DNA from: Hofstenia miamia
Lineage: Eukaryota > Xenacoelomorpha > Acoela
DNA: 64,000 bases
Assembly (NCBI GenBank): GCA_004352715.1
Contig: SCFE01000034.1
Coordinates: 493,100-557,099, forward strand
Direction: 5' to 3'
In this document: positions 36,376 through 50,300 of the stretch, piece after piece
Position numbering within the stretch: position 1 is the first letter of the stretch
Layout of the letters: each line of letters starts with the position of its first letter
Notes under the pieces: model-generated
The model's database searches: none
Told to the model about the DNA's origin: nothing
The model's input: only the letters and a program-made list of their open reading frames with translations
Made by a program: the position numbers and the translations under genes

Positions 36376-38244
36376 CAAAATGTTCAATGGTATAAAAATG
36401 AAACTACACGTGTCGTTACTAATTTTTCAATGTAAAAATGTTTCGTTTCGCATATTTTCACGCTGTCCTGCTTAATAAATTTTCGAGAAATGTCTGAAAT
36501 GGTTGGAAGGATCGAAATTGACGTAAATTTTCAAATCACACTAATTGATGTGATAAGACTGTTAACAGATTTGGTGGCCAAATGAGACTTTGTGGAGTAA
36601 GGAAGTTTCGAGTTTGGTTTTGCTTACTTGTTGGTAGCGGAAGGTGTCATAAGCTTGAAGAAGGAAATATTCAGCGTGTTAATATAGACAATAATCATCT
36701 TGATTGTCCCGCAAAATAGTCTCATCTAAAACATAATAATGGAAATTATTAAATAACATTTTCCCAAATTGCATCAAGAAGTAAAAATTACATTAAATAG
36801 TATGGATTTATCACCAGTTGCAACTTTGAAGTGAGCGATCAGTGACAAAAAGGCGCCTGGAAACACCACAGGGATGTTAACACGCTAATCTAGTAAAGAT
36901 GCATTAGTTGTAATACTTTATTTATAGCAAAAGTTAAACGCTGCTAAATCATAAAAGCAGACGATTTGTCAGTGAAAGTTCTTTCGTAACGCCTTAACAT
37001 CATCTGTTGATGTTTTATGCAATTTTTCATATTTTATGGATACTCTGCTAATATTACTATAACCAAATTATTTAAGCGTTTATTCACTTATCTATTAGGC
37101 CTCAAATTTAATGATGTCATTTTTAATAATCACTATTAAATAGTACACCCAACCCAACTAGTTAGATCTAACAATTAAGAATAAAACAAAATTCTTCAGT
37201 CCCATGTTGACATTAACTTTGGATAAATTTCTTAAAGCTTAACATATGCTTGTCTCTAGTCTGCTTGTCATTTTTGTGCAGTATTTCACAATCTTTCCTT
37301 GTGGTTTTCCCAAGTTGAATATAACCATTTAATTTCAAATTGCTGTCGCAAATGGAATTCGCACATACAGAGAGCAAAGCAATGTATCTTTCTTTGTGAA
37401 TAACGTAATTTTTGTGGCTTTGTTTCTAATACAAAGATCTTTTGTTTGCGCTAATAACCATATTAGTGACCACTAGTAAAGCAGAACTTTGTATTCATTT
37501 TCTAAACTAATTTAGACAATATCAATTATTTCTCACAATCATTAATCCGATAACTGACATATTTGAATTCCCGCGAATTATTCAGCGATTTAAAATTAAT
37601 AGTTAAATAGTACAAAGAACACCGATTCATTTGTGTCTTACACACCGCCATTTCCAAATTGGCAATAGTATGAGGCCAAAGTAATTCCATCTCATCAAAA
37701 ATTCATCGTCATTATATTTTATTTATGTAACGTATACTTGCAAATTTGAACATTTTGTTTTTTTTAACTATTTGGCAAACACTAATGTAGCATATTTTGG
37801 GAGAGCTTTCATTTGCCGGAACTGCATTTTTCATAATATTTAAGCATGAAAAGTTTTATGAGTCCAAAGTAGTTTAAAAGTTGGAAATACCATTAAGGAA
37901 ACGGCTTTACACTTTAAAATCACTTGAGAAAACTGCTTAGTGCTTGAATAAAATTCGTATTACTTAAAATTCGTACAATTTCTTTGAAATTTTAAGCATC
38001 TTTAAAGTGTACTTTACGTTGGGAAATGATCTAGCAGTATATTGAAGCATTCAGTTAACAGAGAATGGTTTTTAACCTCCAATATTATAAATTGCATCTC
38101 TTGTTTCTTCAAAATTGAATCTATCCAGGTGTTGCATTTGTAAAAACAGATCTGTGTTAAACATTTAAATGACAAAGCTTAACTACATTTGCATAAATGA
38201 ACAATATTATTTAGATGTAATATACCTTTTATATTAGTATCCAT
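36376..38244. other. Non-coding AT-rich stretch
   Basis: The first 350 bases may still belong to the decayed retrotransposon but no motif can be read. The rest is featureless. Confidence 0.35.
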
Positions 38245-38595
38245 CAGGAGCGTATCCAAGATTTTTTATTGGTAGGGATCCTATGTTCCAAGTTGCCTTT
38301 ACAAAAGTGCGACTCATGATTCTATTTTATAGGAATAAGTTTGACACAATGGCAGGTGCAAAAAAACATCTAAACTTTGCGTATTGCAACAGGGGATATT
38401 AGAATATTTGGGGATCCGAATATTAGAAGTTTACTCTTATATTTGTGATTTGATGTCCTTTTTCATTCATTCCAAGGATCAATATTCACTCCTACATTTG
38501 TTGTTTTTTTGTTGCTAAGTACACAGACACATTTGTTATCTTTCCCTGATTGAGGGAGGAGTTTGAAACCCGGACCTCATCTAAATACGCGCCTG
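38245..38595. mobile_element. Possible DNA transposon with imperfect inverted ends
   Basis: The left end is CAGGAGCGTATCCAAGAT and the reverse complement of the right end is CAGGCGCGTATTTAGAT, 351 bp apart. Ends of the form CAGG(G)GCGTATCCA occur on invertebrate non-autonomous DNA transposons. Flanking 8-mers (gtatccat and atattaat) match only partly. There is no coding capacity. Confidence 0.4.
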
Positions 38596-38876
38596 ATATT
38601 AATTTCCAATAACTACAAAATGGAATTTCAACTTTACTATATTATTAAATTGTCTGCTGCTGTAACATATCACTCCAAGAAGCATCTAATGTAGTGAGAA
38701 GGACTGAAAACTCAAGAATGTAGACTTCAGATCGTATTTATACATGTAAGCTGTTTAAGTTTAAATTTTTAGTTAGGCAATTCTCAAAAGGTTGTCAATA
38801 ATTCGCTGGCTAGTTTACATATTTCATATATTTCATGTTCTACTTTTTGTAAAATTTAGGTTGTTTATATAAAGTA

Positions 38877-38915
38877 CAGTAGCAGTCCCCATTTTTGGAC
38901 CGCTACGTCGTCCAG
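38877..38915 (+). mobile_element. Possible solo Tc1/pogo-like end
   Basis: TA followed by CAGTAGCAGTCCCC, then a GGACCGCTACG stretch, resembles Tc1/pogo-type terminal repeats. No opposite end was found nearby. Confidence 0.25.
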
Positions 38916-39004
38916 ATATGTAGTGAGTCGATGTGTGATCGTTAGATAGACTGAGTACTAAATATCGTTAATGTTAATTTTAGCTATAAATAATAACATT
39001 TCCA

Positions 39005-39006
<2 letters not shown>

Positions 39007-39063
<57 letters not shown>
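39007..39063. repeat. (TAA)n microsatellite
   Basis: An uninterrupted run of about 19 TAA units. The minus-strand open frame through it is a polytyrosine artefact. Confidence 0.95.
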
Positions 39064-39065
<2 letters not shown>

Positions 39066-39205
39066 GAAACTTAAAATGCAGCACTGTAAAAATGAGTGCA
39101 TTTTGACTTTATTATGCCTGTAAAAAGTTTGTAATGAGGTTTCATTTTTTGGTTTCATAGGCATTTTGTCCGCCAAATATTGCTCGTGCGAAATCGATAG
39201 CATAG

Positions 39206-39448
39206 TAGGGTTCTGCGGTACCAGGATTTTCTTAAGCCCAGTCCCATTTAGTCCAATGACATTTTCTGGTCCCATAATCCCATTGATCCCACATCATCAT
39301 AACTTCTATTTTGACCAAAATTAGGAAACATTATTAGTATTATTCTAAAATGCATTGCCCCTCATCCTTTATTTTGGTCCCAGGTCCTACTCCCCACGGG
39401 ACTGGGACCAGTAAATCCTATGGGATTAGACTGTCCCACTGTACCCTA
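39206..39448. mobile_element. hAT-type MITE, GGTCCCAG word family
   Basis: A 243-bp element flanked by an exact 8-bp duplication, TAGCATAG, at 39198-39205 and 39449-39456. The left end is TAGGGTTCTGCGGTACCAGG and the right end, reverse-complemented, is TAGGGTACAGTGGGACAGTC. Interior words built on GGTCCCAGTCCC and its complement recur in both halves (AAGCCCAGTCCCATTTAGTCC, TCTGGTCCCATAATCCC, TTGGTCCCAGGTCCTAC, GGGACTGGGACCAG). There is no coding capacity. Exact target duplications mean the boundaries are secure. Confidence 0.88.
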
Positions 39449-39456
39449 TAGCATAG

Positions 39457-42400
39457 CCATATCACCATGTTAGAATGAAATCATGTCAGGTAATTAGGTT
39501 GGCCGTATAGAATGTGTCTGGAAATTAGTACCTTTACTGTATTCATTCACTTTAACAGAAGGCTAAACTACAAACAAATTTTATGAATGAGGTTAAAATT
39601 AGATTTGACTAGTTACAATATGCAAATGAATTAAGATGCGCAATCTTCAGCAGGAAACAATTTGTGAACATTTAACATTAGCAACAAAAATCAGCGCGAA
39701 TTAGTTAAATGTCATGCCCGAGCGAGATATATAGACATTGCTTTAAATATTCATCGATAATGTTTCAGTTGCCTTCAGAAAATATAAACATTTTAGTTTT
39801 TTCATTATTATGCAATCAATAGCTCTCTTGAAAAAGGTTAATCTTATTCCACTGTAAAATCCCGCAATGCGATGAGAATTTTGATGTGCTTTGCTAATTA
39901 ATATATAACCGGGTTGTTTTTCAGAAATTTCAATTGTAAATGAATCATGCATGCTGTTAATTACTGCAGTGCGTTTGTCTAGAATGAACTTGAAAGTTTC
40001 AATGAAGTATGTGTGCATGTTGTTGTTGTTCAAAGTAAAGTTATATGAAAAATAATGATTTATGATGCTAGAAATCAATTTAGCGCTTTTTAAAGAGCTA
40101 CGATGACAATTTGTGTACTCTACGCTTTTATCTAAGGCGCTTCTTGTCTCTTTGGATTCATTTATGCATTTTGCTATTAAATTCAGAAATTAGCGAACAC
40201 TAAAAGCAATTTTGTCACTAATTTACCTTTTAAAGTAAGCTAGATAAATAGAAGTGACGTTTATTTTATGAAATCTGAGCAATAATATATTACATTTAGA
40301 GGTGTATTGCTAACTTTTCCTTTTTTGGTATGTTGGTATCACTACTGAAAATAGTAATTAGTGTGCACTGTACGGATATATATTTCAAGTTAGTTATTAG
40401 AGATCCATGTAAGAATAAAATTTATATTAGAAGAAGTTTAATTTAATATCTCAAATTTGAAATGTATATTTTTGTGTCCGCATGTTTTTTATTAGAAATT
40501 TTATTTTAATGGCTCCTGGTCTTGATGTTTTGGTGCCTTCGACAATTTTTAGATGCTAGTCACGGAAGTCTTTAGGTTCTATAGATTTAGTAATTCCTAC
40601 ACATTTGTGTGCAATTTATATGGTGGTAACAAATGTTTTGTGGATATCTCATGTAACATTTAAATAACTTTCATATCGTTGACAATTTAATTCTTTTAAA
40701 GGTCAAGATTCTTGAAGAGTACACATCATTGAGGACTTAAAGAATACACATTTCTCACAAATGGGAGCGTACAATCAGCAAACAATTACATTGCTGCCCC
40801 GAACATCTAAGACTCAGATTACACAGCTTTATGTAATTTTTTGCACATGCATTATTGCCGAAATAAAAAATATCTATTTATGGAAAAAACTGTTTGCATT
40901 ATGTTTACGGTGACTAGTGTCATATAGTGTGGAAAAATTATATATATATATATAATTTTTTGGAATGTCATAATTTAAATATATTTTGAAAGTTAATGAT
41001 TTGGTAACCGCCAGCTCAAATTTGTCAATCACTTGCTGTTTTTGTTTTATCCCGATGACATTTATTGCATTTTTCTGAACAAACCTTTAAATTTTAAATT
41101 TCTAATGAAACATTTCATTAAATATATTTCCTTTCTTATTTGAACAAGTTTGTCGAATAGCTTCAGCCATCGCTTACTGTCCATAGAGGTTTTTTGCGAA
41201 AAAATATTTTTCTAACATTTTTAATCTAAGTGGACATTTTCAGATACTTAAGCCCATTTCGCTCTAATTATTTTTGCGAATTGCTGCTATATCTGATTTA
41301 CGAATTTATTTAAAATTATTATAAATTCACAACCTGTTAAGTTCATCAATTTAAGAAATCTAAATGTAATTTGAAAAATAATAAATGAATAGGTTGTGGA
41401 AACTAGGAAAGTATGGGAAGAGTACTTTAATCCTTTGATTTTCCATTAGAATTTAGTTCACGCGGATTTTAGTAAATATATACAATTCAGTTTCATTTTT
41501 AACAGGAACAGTATTATATTTATGAATATTAATTGTATTTACTGCTTCATGAGGGCAATCAATTACCGCCACATTCTAGAATTTTTAAATAATTGCAAGG
41601 AATTCTAAGGTTTCAAATATTTTAAACATATTTAAAATGTTTCTTCTTTTTGCTTCACCTTCAATCCACTATTTAATTTTGATACATTTTTCTACAATCA
41701 TCAGCAGAGCTGTAAGATCTTTCTTTAGTTTATATTTCGTAATTGTTCATTCATTTCGTCTGTTTTGATTTGAAAATATTTCAAAGATAGCGTATTTCTT
41801 ATATAAAATTTTACATTGTTACTTCTGTCAAAAATTGCTTTACAAGTAGACGTCTCTTGTTACTTTGTAGGACATGGTTTATTGTGTGGTACAATAATTC
41901 ACAATCAACGTAATCTCAGAAAGCAAAATACTAATATTACACTGTTTTTCCCGAATTTACGTTTTGACTGGATTGTCAAAAGCATTTTAATCGCCGTTGA
42001 CTGCTGTTATTTATTTGTTTCTCTAAATTTTCAGTAAGTTAAATCAACACTATATCTAGTAGCATAAATCTAGTTGTTAGTAAAATAATCATTAATATCT
42101 TATTTATTGTCAATGAGAAAAATGTTTATATACAATTTCACTATGGAACTGTGACTTTTTGGGTGATAGGTACAGTTGCTAACTTCATTTCAATCAATTT
42201 CTAATGTATGACTGGCAGTCGGAAATCGGTGGAATAATCCATAACAAACATAATTGTATTGTTTAACGTTTATTCTTTTTGACAGCTATAAATGCAGACA
42301 TTAAGTCACCGAAATCTATTACTGATGCCTCCTTAATAATTTTCAGATAAAATTTTAAAATTTTTAAATGTTTAAGAACAAATTCCAGGAAAGACTTATC

Positions 42401-45400
42401 AGTGGTGGATATACAGGTTGGTTCAGAAGTAACGCAACTATTTTCAACAAAAGTTTCAGAATTTGCAAATTACGTGACATTGAAATTTACTGCAAACTGT
42501 AGTAAAAATAATTATTATTACTTGTAATTTACAAGTTGTAAATTTGTAGTTTACGACGTGATTTTTAGCAAAGATGTTTCATGATGCATTGGGCCTTCCG
42601 TACCGCTTAAAATTCAATATAAATTCTAGTTTTTGTATACTAATGTATTTTTTGGGCCTTAAGCTCCTTTTCTACTGACTTTATCATCACCCCTCATCTA
42701 AAGCTCAGGGTCATTTAGATGTTCAATTTTAAACTTGTTCAACAAGTCATTGTATACGGAAAGTTGTTTTATCACCAGAAATATTTTGAGTGTGAAGGAA
42801 CAGATATATAGATTTTTGCCCAAAGCTAGCTTTGAAAAATTTTTCCATTCATTAGATTTTCAAAAATTCAATAAATGTTAAAATCTGAAGCAAAAATATA
42901 ATGATGACGTAGTTGGGCGTGTATCTACCTCTCATTAACAGGTTTAGAGTTGGATGCTTTAAATGGCAACACTGATTGATGTAGTGCTGCTTTGTAAGGC
43001 AATAAGTACAATTTTATCAAGGAACTGAATGCAAAGCAAAGGCAATGTGTTTTCACGATTTAAAATGCTAATTATTCCTTCAATTACAAAATTTTATATT
43101 CATTTTTGAAAAAAATCATTTTTAATGCAACATTAGGTGAGCTGCAAGCGTAAAAAAATTCTTAATAAAAAGCTAAGAATCACTATGGTAAACTTTGTCT
43201 AGATCATACTTTACCTACTATAAACTAACATTCATTCAAAAAGGACCAAAAATGTGTTGACAAGTCAAGATTTTGGGATAATTGTGTGTTTATATGCATT
43301 ACCGTCTGAGGCTGCAATTGGATTGTGCTAAATTTACTTAATCCTTCAGTGTTTAATTCATATTTTATTTAGGATAATTTGTAACCATCCAGAACCCCGG
43401 TAAAAACCCTAAATAATATAAAAGTTGTGAAATTCTCTTATTCTCTCTTCAATTTTTGTGGGAAAATGATGAAGTATTCAAAGCAATAATTGTACCACAC
43501 ATCCTAACTTTTCTTACATATAAAAAATGTCCCAACATTTGATGTGGAAGAGCCCAGCTTGTTAAATTTGAAGAATACTAGTTTTCCCGCGAAATAAGAT
43601 CCTCAAACTTTTTTAAAACTTTTTTCTAAGTAATTTTACATTTTCTGAAAGGTATACTCCCCAAGATTATATAGCAAAAATCAAAACGAGAGAGAATCAC
43701 TTATTTTGAGTTAATTTGAGGTAGTATATATATTTAGTTATAGTTTTTATATAATCGAAAAGTACAATTTAAGAAATTCTCTCTTGCCATTTGCTTTCCC
43801 ATAGGAATTTGTCTTATGGGATTTTCACAGGATTCCTCTTATTATTTTGCAAGTATGTTTTTCAAGAAACTTTTGTGAATGCTTGTGTGCAAGCATGTCA
43901 ACTTTGATCAAATTTGTACATTTATTTGAAAAATATTGCTCCCCATATTAAAAATGGCTGGAAAATCGGTGAATGAACTTTGGATTGAACCTCGTTGAAG
44001 TTGACATTCGGAAGATCAATCATTTTTTTCATTTTCTTAGGTTGTGATATAATTACCTGACTCCCGATTGGAATTCATATGCAACCGGATGTCAAGAATG
44101 TTGTTCCACTTCGTATTAGAAAAAATTAATTTTGAAGTGCCTACGGTAATTCCACTACATTACTTTCAATATCCATTGAGATATGCTACTAAGTTGTTAA
44201 ATTTCATGGAATTAAATACTGTGTCGCTGATTCGAAGTAACATGAATAATATTTTGAGGCGAAATTATTTAGCAATAAATAACCCGAGAGGGTTATAAAT
44301 GCTAATAACCCGCAAAGTAATAAAGATAGTTAATATCCACGATTGATTAATACCTTCTTTTTCACTTACATTTAAAGTTTGGTCGACGCGCGACTCCTAT
44401 TGACGTCATCACCTCTGACTTTGCTCACCGCGGGAAACAATTAGGCTGATTCAAGGCCTACGGTAATCACGGACTTTTGATTTGCAGTTAGATTAACAAA
44501 AATGAGGCCACAAAAACACTTTACCACAGGCCACAATTAGAAGTAACTAGTCAATTTAAGTAACAAATTCAAAGAATTAGCTATTTTACACATCTCTGTA
44601 CTTTTGAAACTTTTTGAGTTTTATGAAAACTGTGAAAACTACATTAAATAAATGAGGTCGTTGACAATAAGGAATCATTTTTCTTCATATCAAGATGTGT
44701 GATTTGTTGGCTTTAAAATAATAGAATATAGACCTACTCAATCAGAAATGAAGATCTAACTTTTCTACATTGAGATGCAATTTTTATAGAAATTGAATAA
44801 ACTTCTTTGCTTGTAAATCCCTCTAAATTAGGTGATCAAACCTTTGTTTGTTTCGAACCATATGGAATTGTTCCAGGTCCACAAAACGGAAGGGAATTTT
44901 TCATATTCTTTTCATTGTATATCTGGACAAAATTGTACACCAATTCTTTACTTGCAAGAGTATTTATTGCTTCATTTCGCTTTTTTGTACTGCAAATCGC
45001 CAGGTCGTGCCTTGGCTGACTACATGGAAAAGTTCTTTATGAACTAATTGTGGGTTCAATTAGTTTAAGTTGCCTATTTATATAAACATTAGTTATGAGG
45101 AAATTTATGAGTTTTTGAAAAATCTTTTCAAGTACTTCAAACATAGCAATAATGCTCTTAAGCACAAATGTTCATTGTCCAATAATTGTGTCAATATTTA
45201 AGGACTTTCAAATTTCATAATTAGCTTGCAGGAAATTGTTCGAAATATGACCAAAAAGTTTTGATATCCTCAAATGGAAACGAAAGTTTGTTGTAAAATT
45301 TCATCCTCTCGTTTATGAAAGGATTATTCGAGTTGTATGATTAAATGTGACGCCATCTCACGACCTTTTACCATTTGCTATGACATATATCTGACCATTT

Positions 45401-47139
45401 CTCAAAAAAAAATATGTTCATAATTATATAAAGGTTAAGCTCCAGCAATTAGTAACAATTGTGTGATTGACGTTGTTTGTTAAAAAGTAATTTTCAGATG
45501 CCATGTCTGGTACAAATTGTGAGGTTAGTGGGAAAGGAGTTCTTGCTACTGATTGGATGGAAACTTGCTACGAATCACCGCAACGTGATCAATATTTGAC
45601 AGTATTCAAAATTGAAATAATCATGAACATCCATGGCCTTGTTTCTGTATTTTAAAAAGCGAACGAGCTTCAAATCGTATTAGAAAGTGTTAAACTGTAG
45701 ACCTGTGACTGTGAAAACAAAATCGCCTCGAACTATTTTACTGTCAAGTACAGTTAGTTAGGCACACCATTAATTTGATTTGATTAGAGGAAGATAACAG
45801 AAAAGTGCAATTTGATTTATAGTGTGAGAAAGCGAAATAATAACCAAAGATTTTATTAGTGACATTAGCTAATTTTCCTATTAACTATTAAGTGTGTCGA
45901 AATTGGCACATTAAGTATTTTATTTACTGGAGTATGTATTCAGTAAGAGCAGCGATAGCTCTATGTGAATTTGCACAACGGCCTCATTTAAATATATCGT
46001 TGGAATTAAATCATATGACAATTAACTTTTAAAGCAATTTCCTAAATTCCGTTTTAAATTTGACCTTTGGGAAGAAACATATGCTGTGAATGTAAGCCAA
46101 ACTTTATCAAAAGATACGAACTTATTCTTTACTCATTAAATTTGCATAGAATTTAGTTTTACGATTCTTCAGTGAGCATTAATTACCCTCAGTTCAAACC
46201 GGCTTTCTTTATTTGAGATTACACTAAATCAAACTAGCTGACATTTAATCCATTATAAGCTGTTCTTTTTCAAAATTATGAATAATGGACTCTGTGTTAG
46301 AAATGTTACCGGGCATGTAATAAATGGATTTCTAAATATATATTTGCTCTGCATTAATAATTTTATTTTTTGCAATAAGATAAGTTGACACCCAGCAATG
46401 CGCATTGAGGACAACCAGGCGATAGTTAGACTATGATATCGGCACATCACCGATTGAGATTCATATCCTTTCTACTTGTGCACAAACTTCGACCATGTTT
46501 TGAAAGTTTGAAGATAAGATTGGTTTGTTTTATGCATTTCTCAATTTTAATGTTGTGGATATAGACTGTAGTACGTTGCGTAGGCAATACATGGGATCTT
46601 TGATTTTTAAACCTGTAGTGATCAAAATGATTTCAAAGAAACGCATTCAATGCGCTTGAACAAGGATTTCAGAAAACTGTAACTGCATTTCGAAAAATTG
46701 TACATTTTCGTAATAGGACCACTGTGAGCTTAGCTTTGTTGCATTAACATTGTTAACATTCGAAGGAACAACCATAGACATTTCAAGCAATATTATCATG
46801 CTACAAAAATCTTACACATGAAAATTCAAATGGATTGTAAGAATTCCTTTATGTTGACATTTGTAATGAACGCATACTCGGTTTTTATGTGTAAATATAG
46901 TTGAAATAGGTTAGGACCATGACAAATGTGTTAGTGCGTACTCGAACGTTCCGTGCAGAATTCGGAAGTTTAACTGAACGCACACTGAGTCTTATCATAG
47001 ATTAGAAATTATGTGATTGCCTCATCTTATTATTGAAAAGTGGCTTAGAAATCCTTTTGATTAATTACGCATCAAAACTTTTAACAATGTTTTTTATTCT
47101 CAAAGCGATATTTATGAATGCAATGTGCTGCAAGTAGAT
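39457..47139. other. Long non-coding AT-rich stretch
   Basis: No supportable exon. Open frames at 39743-40078 (minus), 41816-42037, 44068-44298 and the overlapping set at 44807-45047 have no motifs and AT-driven composition. 44380-44500 is GC-richer, with GTCGACGCGCGACTCC and a TTGACGTCATCA-like site, and resembles no known element. A short (TA)n lies near 40938-40956. Confidence 0.4.
42414..42445 (+). mobile_element. Possible solo mariner-like end
   Basis: TA (42412-42413) is followed by CAGGTTGGTTCAGAAGTAAC, the style of a mariner-like terminal repeat. No inverted partner was found in the window, so it is probably a broken copy. Confidence 0.35.
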
Positions 47140-47310
47140 AGTATGCTATATTTTTCCAACCCAAGCCGAACAACTTTCACCAAAACCCGACCCAAATCAA
47201 ATAGAAGTTTTAAAATGCGACACAGCTCATTCCGTCGCAATCCATCGTTTGGAAGTCTAACCTGTACATTAACCTTTCTACAAATATGATCAAACCTATT
47301 TACAGCCCTG
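47140..47310. mobile_element. Possible decayed hAT-type fragment
   Basis: The right end reads TTTACAGCCCTG; its reverse complement CAGGGCTGTAAATAGG has the look of a hAT terminus. To the left are words AACCCAAGCC and AAACCCGACCC. No left terminus or target duplication could be fixed. Confidence 0.35.
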
Positions 47311-50300
47311 GTTTCAAATTTTCCAAAAAAATATTTTTCGTTGCTTTTTTCAAAGAACATGAGTTAAAAGACTATGGAATTACAATGGAAATCATGTAAA
47401 ATTCCTCGATATATGTGTTTTGTGATTATTTATAGAGCTCTGTTAAAGAGTGACACCTGTTATGGAGAAATATTGAAAATAAATTACCTAAACGGCATTC
47501 TTTTATTGTTAAATTTGTAAGCGTAATAACTATTTATTGCTTTCACCGCCCTGCTACAGCAATAAAGCCAGCACGTATCATAATCTGTTTAACACTTCCC
47601 TGACTGATTTCGCGTGGATATTTTATGTGTTTACAAGCATTTTCAAACTTTCCTGTCTATCGGGACAACTAATTCCATAAATCTCTGTAGCCTTTCACAA
47701 ATTAAGCCCTCCAATTGAAAATTGTTATGTGAACAATAAGCCGTCTTTGAATTTATAAACAACTTATAAAAATTAGAAATTTGAATTATTTGCAAATCAA
47801 ATAAATCGACAGTCGACAAGTCTGGGAATATAATTGGTCAGAACTTACGGCTTTGTGAAATTATCTGTTCAAATTTTGAGGGATCAAATCGCTAATTCGC
47901 TGATCACATAAAACACAACAGACATGATTGATTGATAATCGTTTAATAGGGGATTCTGATTTTGGTCAACGATACATTTTTATTACAAAATGCAAAATTG
48001 AGACTCTTTATACTTGTATCAAGAGGATACTAAATTGACAAGGAAGGTTTTCTAAACTTTATTGGAAATGAAATTTCGAACTAATTGTTTGGACCACTAA
48101 CAAACAACTACACATCGTGGTTATCTGGTCCACTCTAAATTTTGGAAAGTAATATATGTTTTGGAATTTACATGTGATCAAAATGAGCATTTCCTGAAAA
48201 AATATTATTGTTAACGATGGAAAGGCAATAATAGCACAACAAATTTTTTCCAGTAAATGCATATCTTGATTAATGTATGAATTTCAAGAGAAATATTACA
48301 TCCCAAAATTTACAGAATGCCAGATAATCTGTTTTCATTCTAAAGCGACTAGTTATGTATTTAAGTAAATTTACTATGGTGCTAAGTGGCGTAGCTACAG
48401 GGGGCGGTCTTGCCCCCTTTCCCAGATTGAAACCAAATCACCCTCCCCTTAGAAATAATAGTAAGTAGCTTATTAGAACATTGCAATAAAATTGCTATGT
48501 AATTTTCTTTCCCCCTAAATTCGATGGTGGTGCTACAGGAACTTTCTAATTTATGAACTTTGTAACAGTTACTCTGATTGACATGTCATAAATTGGGCAT
48601 TAATTTTTTGTAATCGTGCACTTTAAATACTTTGAAGGCTATCTTTTGTATTAACTTTCGTCAAAATTTGCATATGGACTTATATAGGTATATATTGCCT
48701 TAACTAAGGATTATGAGGAATATAATGTGGTGATTGTAAAATAAAATTTTGCAAAGCTACTTTGTCCCAAACTGTATCACTTCAGTTTGTGTTTTACCAA
48801 AATTTTATAAATGTCAGTGAGAAATGGAAATTTAGTATTTGGTTTAAAAAGTGATACGGTATTAAACTAATAAATATATGTAAAATGCAACTTTTTGTGA
48901 CTTCACAGTAGAAAATATCGCCTTTGTGAAACTCTTTCAAAGAATAAAACTACTCTTCCCATTGATTGCTTTGAGTTTTGCTAGTGTGCAGACATTGATG
49001 GACTAATATGGTATACAGTTACTCTGACTTTATTCTCCATTTTTAATAAAAAAATTAGCCAAGTAAGTGGAAATCTATTAGAATATTTATTGGATTTTTT
49101 CTACACGATTTTTTTCTAATTTGAGTGCAATTTCCCTTTTTGATGTTTCCAATAGTTTTCGTATTTACTTTAGCCCGAAATTAATCTATTTTGCATAACT
49201 CGTTCTAACTATGCTGTATTGTGTAAAGCCGCAGGAGTCGACAACTAGCGATTTTTAAAGAATAAGTAAAAGAGGAGAAATTCGTCTATCCTATGGTAAA
49301 ACTTTATTACTCTATGAGCTATGAAGAAACTATCACCGATTTTAAGAAATTCCCCTATTAGCAACGTTTCAAGTGATATTGAACTAATTTCTGAACTCTT
49401 GGCTAAAGTTCTCTCAATTTAAATAAGTGACCCAGCTCCAGTCAGACATACTCGTATAAGATTTATACATTTTTTTAAATTTAAATTTATATACTTCACC
49501 AATAACTCAGTATTATGCTTGACTTCAGAACTATTGAATTGTGGTAGTATTTCACTGCATAAATTGTATCTACACTTAAATTACGTGTTAGAATCAACAT
49601 TAATTTTTAAGCAATATATTCTTATTATAATGTAAAAATATGATACCAGAATTTTACATTCAAAATGGGAGAAGGCGCCCTATATCAGTTTTGTTCGAAT
49701 CAGAGCTGGAAGCATGTTGGATTAAGTCAGTTTGTAATTCCCCAATTTGAATGATTTTTTAGGAATTTACTAGTTTTATTCGTTGCTTTCAATTCATATA
49801 AAAGTTGTTTCATTTATGCATAGTTTCGTTTGAGATTATTTATTGCTAGTTTAGATAGATTGTCACGTGTGGTTGAGTCGCAAATTTTTTGAACTGCTTT
49901 AAAAAAGCACGCAACTTTAATATGCTTTGCTCATCAATGACATAGCATGTACTGAATGATCTAGATAAATTATTTGTGAAAACTATTTTCCATGAATGCA
50001 GTAAATCTTGATTAGTATTAATTTTAGTAAAGCCAATGGGATTTTGAGGGAAAGTTCAACTGGCATATTCTTCTGCCGACTGTAGTGCAGCATGTCACCG
50101 GTAGTAGTTTTGAAGTTAAAATACTGCCTTTAATTAAGTTTCTTTTTGATGATTTTTCACTTTTCAACTCCACTATAACACGTGCATTCAAAGAAAACAC
50201 AATCAATCATCGCATTGATATTTGAAATAACGCATTCACTTTTGACGTAATATTATCTTTTACATTTCAAACACGTGAAATTTGCTTTATTTTTAATTAG

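Noticed and set aside
39006-39275. Minus-strand frame ending in a long polytyrosine
   Set aside because: Translation of the (TAA)n microsatellite plus part of the MITE at 39206.
44807-45047. Three overlapping plus-strand frames of 64-71 residues
   Set aside because: Different frames of the same AT-rich sequence with no motif or splice support.
48376-48545. GTGGCGTAGCTACAGGGGGC as a full transposon
   Set aside because: No inverted partner or target duplication; at most a fragment.
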